Shown: positions 57,603-64,000 of the stretch, piece after piece
Numbering within the stretch: the first letter of the stretch is position 1
Layout of the letters: each line of letters opens with the position of its first letter
From: JACKCR01 sp041390305
GTDB taxonomy: Bacteria; Eisenbacteria; RBG-16-71-46; CAIMUX01
Direction: 5' to 3'
Length of the DNA stretch: 64,000 bases
NCBI GenBank assembly: GCA_041390305.1
Contig: JAWKQE010000004.1
Span: 186,001-250,000, forward strand
Notes under the pieces: generated by a model
Told to the model about the DNA's origin: nothing
Seen by the model: only the letters and a program-made list of their open reading frames with translations
Databases searched by the model: none
Program-made: the position numbers and the translations under genes

Positions 57603-59465
57603 TTGGACAGTGCAAGGCGAGGGAGTGATCCGGCGGTTCCGCTCAGCGTGGCGGCGTTCGTCTTCGCAGCCCTCGTCTTCCTGAGCGGGCTCGGTGCCTG
57701 GCCGCTGATCGATCCTGACGAGGGCCGGAACGCGGAAGTCGCGCGCGAACTGCTCGGGGCGCCGCTCGGCTGGGTCCCCACCTTCAACGGACTCGCCTAT
57801 CTCGACAAGCCCATCGCCTACTTCCGTGCGGTCGCACTCTCCTACTCGATGTTCGGTGTTTCCGAAGCAGCGGCCCGCGTTCCCACCGCGATCTGCGCCC
57901 TCCTCCTCGCCGCACTCTTCTACCGATTCTGCCGGCGTCACTACTCTCCGCGGGTCGCGGCCCTTGCTGTTTTCGTTCTCGCCTCGACGCCCCTCGTCCT
58001 CGCCTTCGCGCGGATCGTGATCTTCGACCTGCCACTCACGCTCTTCGTCGCGACGGCGATCCTGCTCGGCTTCGAGGCGGAACGGAGTGAGGGAGGCCGG
58101 CGTCGGATCCTGAGCCTGTGCGGGGCGGCCGCTGCCGGCTGTGCAACTCTCATCAAGGGACCGGTCGGGTTCCTCCTCCCCGGGCTCGTTCTCCTGGCGC
58201 ACGGCTGGCTCACCCCGCGGCTCCTGGGACGCCCTCGACGCGGGTCACCGTTCTCGCTTGCGGCCGTACTCGTTTTCTTCGGGGTCACCTTGCCATGGTT
58301 CATCGGGCTCAGCCTGGCCCAGCCCGACTTTCCCCAGTACGGGCTCGTCGAGGAGACCTTCCGGCGCTACTCCACCACCGCGTTCCACCGAACGGCACCG
58401 TTCTGGTACTACGGTCCGGTCCTCCTGGGAGTGTTCTTCCCCTGGAGTGCGCTGCTCCCGGACGGCGTGTTCCGCGCATGGCAACTGCGGCGGCGCCTCG
58501 AGGAGAGTGACCTCCTCTTCGCGATCTGGGCGCTCGTCGTCGTCGTGTTCTTCTCGACGTCTCGTTCCAAGCTGCCCGGATACATCCTCCCCGGCGTCGT
58601 CGCCCTTGCTCCCTTGGCCGCGCGCGTGTTCGTCGCGGCGATGGACAACCGATCGGGCGTCGCGTCGCTCATGGTCCGGCGTGGCACCGTCGTTCTCGGC
58701 AGCCTGACTCTCGTCGGCGGCGCGTTCCTGCTCGCAAATGCGCTCGCCCCCGAAGTGACGCGGGAGACCTTCCGCATCCACGGTTCGGAGTTCCATCGAT
58801 TCCGTCCGGTCTTTCTCCCCATGGGGTCCGTCTTCCTGGTCGCGAGCCTCGTTTCGTTCTTCGCCCTTCGCGGCCGCCGTGCCGGGATTCTCTTCGGCGT
58901 CTTCACGCTCCTCCCCGTCCTCGCGGTGGCTGCGGGCTGGTCGGGCTTCCGGGAGTCGATCGCGGAGGCTTCGACGTTCTCTCTCGTCCAGGAGATGGAG
59001 CTCGACCCCGACACGAGGGTCGCCTGCCTAGAGTGTTTCCCGCCCGGACTCCCGTTCTACCTGCGCCATCCGGTGACGCTGGTCTCCCGCGACGGCCGCG
59101 AGATGACGAGCAACTACGTGCTCTTTGCACTCCGGGAGCAAGGCGGGATCCCCACACCCTCCGCACCTGACGTACCCTCCGCAGACGACGCTCGCGACAC
59201 ACACGACGTGCGCGAGGAGAAGCAGTTCGCAGAAGGTCGGATCGTGCGCGTGTCGGACCTGGGAGCGTGGCTCGACTCGTCCCCGGCTCCGGCGTATCTG
59301 ATCGCGAAGCGGAAGGGACACGCGCGGCTCGACTCTCTTGCGTTGTCACACGGGTCGACCGTGGTCGAGCTGAAGCGTGGTTGGTGGGGAGTCGGGCTCC
59401 CGGGTGCCGAGGCACGTCTCTCCATGACGCCCATTCCTGCTGCGGCCGTGGAAACGGAGGAGTAG
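57603..59465 (+). CDS. GT39/ArnT-like membrane glycosyltransferase
   Basis: A 620-residue protein with about eleven membrane helices. The first periplasmic loop contains DPDEGRNAEVARELL, the conserved Asp-Asp/Glu region of polyprenyl-phosphate-sugar glycosyltransferases (GT39/GT83; ArnT, PMT). YLDKPIAYF, HRTAPFWYYGPVLLGVFFPW and SRSKLPGYILPG also match the ArnT layout. Members take a sugar from a lipid carrier on the outer face of the inner membrane and add it to lipid A or protein. A soluble C-terminal region follows after residue 460. The start is a TTG at 57603 with GGGAG upstream; an alternative is not obvious. Four bases after its stop lies asnB. Confidence 0.9.
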   Translation: MDSARRGSDPAVPLSVAAFVFAALVFLSGLGAWPLIDPDEGRNAEVARELLGAPLGWVPTFNGLAYLDKPIAYFRAVALSYSMFGVSEAAARVPTAICALLLAALFYRFCRRHYSPRVAALAVFVLASTPLVLAFARIVIFDLPLTLFVATAILLGFEAERSEGGRRRILSLCGAAAAGCATLIKGPVGFLLPGLVLLAHGWLTPRLLGRPRRGSPFSLAAVLVFFGVTLPWFIGLSLAQPDFPQYGLVEETFRRYSTTAFHRTAPFWYYGPVLLGVFFPWSALLPDGVFRAWQLRRRLEESDLLFAIWALVVVVFFSTSRSKLPGYILPGVVALAPLAARVFVAAMDNRSGVASLMVRRGTVVLGSLTLVGGAFLLANALAPEVTRETFRIHGSEFHRFRPVFLPMGSVFLVASLVSFFALRGRRAGILFGVFTLLPVLAVAAGWSGFRESIAEASTFSLVQEMELDPDTRVACLECFPPGLPFYLRHPVTLVSRDGREMTSNYVLFALREQGGIPTPSAPDVPSADDARDTHDVREEKQFAEGRIVRVSDLGAWLDSSPAPAYLIAKRKGHARLDSLALSHGSTVVELKRGWWGVGLPGAEARLSMTPIPAAAVETEE

Positions 59466-59469
59466 GACG

Positions 59470-61434
59470 ATGTGCGGAATCTGCGGCGTCCTCTCCCTGG
59501 CTGGCGTCGGTGAGGTGGAGCGCGACCGCGAGGCGGTCCGCCGAATGGTCGTGGCGCTCGCCCACCGCGGGCCGGATGACGAAGGCCTCACCACCGCTTC
59601 GGCGGGGGCCGTCGGCGCGACCCGTCTCGCCATTCGCGGCCTCGCCAGCGGACACCAACCCCTGGAAGACCCGGAGTCGGGCGTGGTGGCGGCCTGCAAC
59701 GGCGAGATCGACAACGCATCCAGCCTCCGCGAATGGCTCGCGGAGCGCGGACGTCACGTCGTTCAGAGTACCGACATCGCGGTCATCCCCGCCCTCTATC
59801 TGGAGCTCGGCGAATCGTTCATCGAGAGACTGGAGGGCGTGTTCGCGATCGCCGTATGGGATCCGCGAAACCATCGACTCCTGCTCGCGCGGGACCGGAT
59901 CGGGGAACGGCCGCTCTTCTACGCCTACGACGGCACGACCGTTCGCTTCGCCACCGAGGTGGCCGCGCTCACGTCACACGAGACCATCGATCTCACGCCC
60001 GACCAGGCCGCGCTCCAGAGTTTCCTGCGCTTCGGTTCGTTCGTCGCCCCCTACTCCCCGTGCCTCGAGATCCGCAAGGTCGCGCCGGGCGAAATCCTGC
60101 GTTTCGAGAACGGCCGGATGCACCAGCGACGCTACTGGCGTTGGACGATGCCCGAATCGACGAAGCGACCAGCTGACCGGGACGCGTTCGACGAGATCCT
60201 CCGCCGGGCCGTCCGGAACCAGAGCGAAGTAGAAGTGCCGGTCGGTGTCTTCCTGAGCGGCGGCATCGACTCGTCACTCGTCGCGGCTATCGCGCGGAAG
60301 GAGCGCCCCGAGCAGACGCTCCGCTCCTACACGCTCCGCTTCGGCGAGGACAGCTACGACGAAGGAGCGTTCGCGGAGCGCGTGGCCCGTCATCTCGGAT
60401 GCGAGCCGGAATCGGTCTGGGTGACGGCGGAGTCGTTCCCGGAAGGAATCGCCGAACTCATCGCGCTCGTGGGAGAGCCGCTGGCCGATCCGGCCTGGGT
60501 GCCGACCGCCATGCTGGCGCGCCGCGCGGCCAGGACGTCAAACTCGTACTGGTCGGCGAGGGCGCGGACGAGATCTTCGGCGGCTATCCCACCTACCTCG
60601 GCGCCCTCTACTCGGACCAGTTCGCGTCCTGGCCCTCTCCGCTCCGCAGTCTCACGCAGGGGCTGGTCCATCGCTGGCCGCAGAGCGACAAGAAGGTGAC
60701 GGTGGGCGCCCTCCTCAAGCGGTTCGTCGACGGCGCCGAAATGGACGGACTCGGGCGCCACCTGCTCTGGACGTCGAACGTGACGCCCGCGCTGCTTCGT
60801 CGGCTCGGGGTCACCGACATGCCTACCCTCCGGATGGACTCCACGCGCGTTTCCGACGGTCGAGGGACACGGCCCGTCCCTGATCGATGAACGACCCGGC
60901 GGCGATTCGGCCGATCCGCAGAGCAGCGCAGTCGGGACGTTGCTCGACCGGATCCAACGTCACGACCTCGAGACTTCGCTCGCAGAGGGGCTGCTCACGA
61001 AGTCGGATCGCGCCGGGATGCGTTCCGCGCTCGAGCTGCGCCCCGTTCCTGGCGCGCGAGGTACTCGAGTTCGCGGCCACTCTTCCCGCGGACGCCCGCG
61101 TCCGTGGCTTCGGACGAAGGCGTTCCTCAAGGAGTACGCGCTGCGCTATCTCCCGAAGGACATCGTCCACCGGCGCAAGCGCGGCCTCTCGATCCCCCTC
61201 AGCCAGTGGCTCCGCGGTCCGCTTCGGGACTGGGCGGCATCCCGGGTGGGGGACGGCCGTCTGGCCGAGGTCGGCCTCGACCCCGCGGCCGCGTCGGACC
61301 TGCTCGCCGAGCACGAAGCACGCAAGGCCGATCACGCCCGCGCACTCTGGAGCGTCATCGTGCTGGACGAGTGGCTGCGCTGGCGCGAGACGCAGGCGCA
61401 GGCCCGCGTCGCAAGGGATCGCAACCGGTCCTGA
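59470..61434 (+). CDS. asnB: asparagine synthase, glutamine-hydrolysing (several frameshifts)
   Basis: Class II glutamine amidotransferase plus synthetase of about 650 residues. MCGICGVLSL gives the catalytic Cys2; AHRGPDDEG, CNGEID and RDRIGERPLFY follow. The ATP pyrophosphatase loop is FLSGGIDSSLVAA near 60255, then FGEDSYDEG. The frame moves near 60530 (continuing LVLVGEGADEIFGGYPTYLG), near 60860, near 61040 (APFLAREVLEFAATLP) and near 61115 (KAFLKEYALRYLPKDIVHRRKRGLSIPL), ending at 61434. The enzyme makes asparagine, or an amide in cell-surface biosynthesis. GGAGGAG precedes the ATG, and the GT39 gene ends four bases upstream, so they are an operon. Four shifts in one conserved enzyme strongly suggest sequence errors. 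Confidence 0.88.
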
Positions 61435-61454
61435 GGTCCCGCCGCGGCGGGACC
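61435..61454 (+). terminator. palindromic terminator right after asnB
   Basis: GGTCCCGC and GCGGGACC around a CGCG centre begin one base after the asnB stop, giving an 8-bp stem. No T-run is present. Confidence 0.6.
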
Positions 61455-61609
61455 CAAGTCGTCCTGAGGGCGCCACCGCCCGACGTCCCACCAGCCGAAA
61501 GAGCTGACGGCGCCCCCCTCCGCCGGGTATCCTCGATGCTTCATATCCGACGATGACCCGCCCCCCAAGGGGCCAGCCATACTCATTTGCACTTCGGGAG
61601 CAACGGACC

Positions 61610-62599
61610 ATGAGGATCCTGAGCGGCGTCAAGCCGACCGGTAGACCGCATATCGGCAACTACTTCGGCGCCATCCGCCAGTTCGTCGACCTCCAGCACC
61701 GGGGCGAGGGCTACTACTTCGTGGCCGACCTCCACGCGCTGGACGAAATCCGGGACCGGGACCGCCTCCAGGCGCTCTCCCTCGACGTCACGATCGACTA
61801 CCTCGCCTTCGGCCTCGACCCAAAGAAGGCAGTCATCTGGCGTCAGTCGGACGTCCCCGAGACGAGCGAGCTCCAGTGGATCCTCGGGACCGTCACTCCG
61901 ATGGCTCTCCTCCAGCGTGGGCACGCCTACAAGGACGCGCTCGCGAAGGACAAGAACGTCGACTTCGGGCTCTTCGCCTATCCGGTGTTGATGGCGGCCG
62001 ACATCCTTCTCTACCTCCCCGATGGCGTTCCGGTCGGGAAGGACCAGACCCAGCACATCGAGATCACGCGCGACATCGCGACGAAGTTCAACCAGACCTA
62101 CTGCCCGGACTTCGATCCGCAGACGGGCGAGGGCGAGTCCTGAAGCTTCGGACGGGATCTATCTCGAGGAGACCGCGGTCGTCCCCGGAATCGACGGCCA
62201 GAAGATGTCCAAGTCCTACGGCAACGCGATCGAGCCGTTCGCGGACGACAAGGCGCTCAAGAAGACGGTCATGAAGATCGTCACCGACTCGACTCCGCTC
62301 GAAGAGCCGAGAATCCGGATACCTGCAACGTCTTCCAGCTTCTCAAACTGTTCACGACGAAAGACGAGCAGGCGGACATCCGGAAGCAGTACGAAGCAGG
62401 CGGCGTCGGCTATGGTCACTTCAAGACGGTGCTGCTCGACAAGGTGCACGAGACGTTCGACGAGATGCGCGAGCGGCGCCGGGCCCTGGAAGCGGATCCG
62501 GTCGAGGTCGAGCGGATCCTGGCGGACGGCGCGGAGCGAGCGCGCGAAACGGCGAGCCAGGTGCTCGGCGGCGTGAAGAAGGCCTGCGGGCTCGCGTGA
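61610..62599 (+). CDS. trpS: tryptophanyl-tRNA synthetase (two frameshifts)
   Basis: About 330 residues. MRILSGVKPTGRPHIGNYFGA carries the class I HIGH-like motif PHIGNY. YYFVADLHALD, VTPMALLQRGHAYKDAL and YPVLMAADILLY follow, as in bacterial TrpRS, with QTQHIEITRDIATKFN. The frame shifts near 62140 (continuing SDGIYLEETAVVPGIDGQKMSKSYGN, the KMSKS loop) and near 62315 (continuing CNVFQLLKLFTTKDEQADIRKQYEAGG), ending at 62599. The enzyme charges tRNA-Trp and is essential. An essential gene broken twice, each time continuing perfectly, argues for assembly errors. GGGAG lies nine bases before the ATG at 61610. Confidence 0.93.
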
Positions 62600-62665
62600 G
62601 CCAACGGACTCGGTGACACCGCGCACCGACTCTCTCACACATCACAGAACCAGGAAGGCTCTGAT

Positions 62666-63499
62666 ATGCCGAAGACATGGTTCATCACCGGTTGCTCGAC
62701 CGGTTTCGGTCGACTGCTGACTCAGGCACTCCATGCCCGCGGCGACAACGTCGTGGCCACGGCCCGCAAGGTGGAGACGCTGGCCGATCTCGGCACGTCG
62801 GACGAGGAGCGGATCCTCCGTCTCTCCCTCGACGTGACCGCCCCCGCGCAGATCGAAGCCGCGGTGGAAGCAGCGCTCGCCCGCTTCGGCGCGATCGACG
62901 TGCTCGTCAACAACGCCGGGTACGGATACTTCTCGGTCCAGGAGGAAGGTGACCTCGCCGAGATCCGCGCCATGTACGAAACGAACGTATTCGGGCTCAT
63001 CAGCATGACGCAGGCGGTTCTCCCCCACATGCGAAAGCAGGCGAGCGGCACGATCGTGAACCTCTCCTCCATCGCGGGACGGATCGGATCGCCTCGGAGC
63101 GGTTTCTACCAATCGACGAAGTGGGCCGTGGAAGCGCTCTCGGAATCACTCCACCACGAAACCGGGTCGTTCGGGATCAAGATCGTCGTGATCGAGCCGG
63201 GCCTCTTCAGTACGGACTTCCCGATGTCGGCCCGGAGGCAGGACCCCGAGGTCGCCGCCCAGTCGCCGTACGCCAGGGTCGGCGAGTCGTGGACGCGGAA
63301 CTTCGGTGGCAAGTACTTCACCGAGAAGCAGGATCCTCAGGTCGTCGTGAATCAGATTCTCCGCGGAGTCGACGAAGGGCAACGGTTCGTGCGCATCCCC
63401 GTCGGAGCGGACTCTCGCATGCTCGTCGGAAAGCGGGAGGAGCACGGATTCGACGGATTCGTCTCCTGGCTCCACGACGAACTGCACGAAGGAGCCTAG
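62666..63499 (+). CDS. short-chain dehydrogenase/reductase
   Basis: A 277-residue classical SDR. It has the cofactor motif TGCSTGFGR (TGxxxGxG), NNAGYGYF, Ser in NLSSIAGRIG and the catalytic Tyr-x-x-x-Lys in YQSTKWAVE. The C-terminal 90 residues (GKYFTEKQDPQVVVNQILRGVDEGQRFVRIPVG) fit the SDR branch of retinol-dehydrogenase-like reductases. NADP preference cannot be read directly. AGGAAGG lies before the ATG. The reading frame is intact. An ECF sigma factor follows eight bases later and could be cotranscribed. Confidence 0.95.
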   Translation: MPKTWFITGCSTGFGRLLTQALHARGDNVVATARKVETLADLGTSDEERILRLSLDVTAPAQIEAAVEAALARFGAIDVLVNNAGYGYFSVQEEGDLAEIRAMYETNVFGLISMTQAVLPHMRKQASGTIVNLSSIAGRIGSPRSGFYQSTKWAVEALSESLHHETGSFGIKIVVIEPGLFSTDFPMSARRQDPEVAAQSPYARVGESWTRNFGGKYFTEKQDPQVVVNQILRGVDEGQRFVRIPVGADSRMLVGKREEHGFDGFVSWLHDELHEGA

Positions 63500-63506
63500 A
63501 CACTCC

Positions 63507-64000
63507 GTGACTCCACCCGTCGCTCAACTGGAAGACCACCGCGCCGAGATCACGGCACATTGCTACCGGATGCTCGGTTCGGTCGTCGATGCGGACGACG
63601 CCGTGCAGGAGACGATGATCCGCGCCTGGCGGGGGCTGGAGAAGTTCGATGGACGGTCGTCTCTCGGCACCTGGCTCTACCGGATCGCGACCAACGTCTG
63701 CCTCGACGAGCTGGGTAAGCGGAAGAGGCGTGCGCGCCCGGTCGACGAATCGGATCCCGGCACGAAGGACAGTCCGCTGACGGAGCACCCCCGCTCCCAT
63801 TGGATCGAACCGGTGCCGGACGCGCAGGTCGTGCCCGAGGACGCCGATCCCGAACGGAGGTTCGCGCTCCGGCAGAGCGTCCGCCTCGCATTCGTGGCTG
63901 CGCTCCAGCACCTTCCTCCCAAGCAGCGCGCCGCGCTCCTGATGCGCGAGGTCCTGGACTGGTCCGCGGCCGAGATCGCAGACGCACTGGAGACGACCGT
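63507..64000 (+). CDS. ECF-type RNA polymerase sigma factor, SigX5/SigJ-like (5' part)
   Basis: An open frame from a GTG at 63507 to the window end (164 codons), so C-terminally partial. Region 2 reads EITAHCYRMLGSVVDADDAVQETMIRAWRGLEKFDGRSSLGTWLYRIATNVCLDEL, the standard sigma-70 region 2 layout. Region 4 begins with AALQHLPPKQRAALLMREVLDWSAAEIADALE. The wording matches the ECF41/SigX5 type that carries a C-terminal SnoaL-like domain, which would lie beyond the window. Such factors often sit beside oxidoreductase genes, as here. AGGAG lies about twelve bases upstream, inside the end of the SDR gene. Confidence 0.9.
   Translation, partial: MTPPVAQLEDHRAEITAHCYRMLGSVVDADDAVQETMIRAWRGLEKFDGRSSLGTWLYRIATNVCLDELGKRKRRARPVDESDPGTKDSPLTEHPRSHWIEPVPDAQVVPEDADPERRFALRQSVRLAFVAALQHLPPKQRAALLMREVLDWSAAEIADALETT

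Noticed and set aside
61610..62599. trpS as a decaying pseudogene
   Set aside because: All motifs (HIGH, KMSKS) are intact and the coding continues exactly after each shift; error is more likely than decay of an essential gene.

Overview
This is a GC-rich bacterial window with compact genes on both strands. Its most striking feature is at least nine secreted proteins that end in the same kind of C-terminal domain: a PNP motif, then a short Ig-like beta domain of the FlgD/type IX sorting kind, with GVYFxRL near the end. Together with Cys-rich GACC...GGTYQGD repeats and a C-terminal FFSDDQVPP-like segment in the giant beta-helix protein, this suggests an uncultured lineage of the FCB superphylum (Eisenbacteria- or Krumholzibacteria-like). 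That placement is an inference from protein style, not from a marker phylogeny.

Layout. 0.2-4.3 kb: a Crp/Fnr regulator downstream of a two-gene respiratory module (hydroxylamine-oxidoreductase-like octaheme cytochrome plus NapC/NirT-type membrane cytochrome), with a perfect TTGACCTAGGTCAA palindrome upstream. 4.5-11.4 kb: two small membrane-associated proteins and a ~1,860-residue four-module beta-helix protein. 11.6-17.0 kb: an ATP-grasp-like protein paired with a DUF455 ferritin-like protein, divergent from a threonine-aldolase-like enzyme and an aminotransferase. 17.1-21.6 kb: a lipoprotein, and an operon of a cysteine-less thioredoxin-like protein and a rhomboid-like/DUF2156 membrane protein. 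21.6-26.7 kb: a secreted subtilase translationally coupled to an LVIVD-repeat protein. 27.0-29.8 kb: an MgtC family protein, a zinc-phospholipase-like protein and a bacterial SET-domain protein. 30.0-32.0 kb: a LytS/LytTR two-component pair. 32.1-51.6 kb: a run of secreted propeller, FN3, beta-helix, FG-GAP and glycoside-hydrolase-like proteins, plus an AraC regulator. 52-57.4 kb: a hybrid sensor kinase, an SGNH hydrolase and a beta-helix protein, all badly broken. 57.6-64 kb: a GT39 glycosyltransferase, asnB, trpS, a short-chain dehydrogenase and the start of an ECF sigma factor.

Many genes are interrupted by one-base frameshifts, and these include asnB and the housekeeping gene trpS, where the protein continues perfectly in another frame. 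The most economical reading is that the assembly carries indel errors, concentrated at 36-37, 43-46, 50-57 and 60-62 kb. I therefore annotate those loci as single genes and give the shift positions.

No rRNA, recognisable tRNA, CRISPR array, insertion sequence or phage gene was seen. Many long overlapping antisense reading frames exist but are shadows caused by the GC bias.
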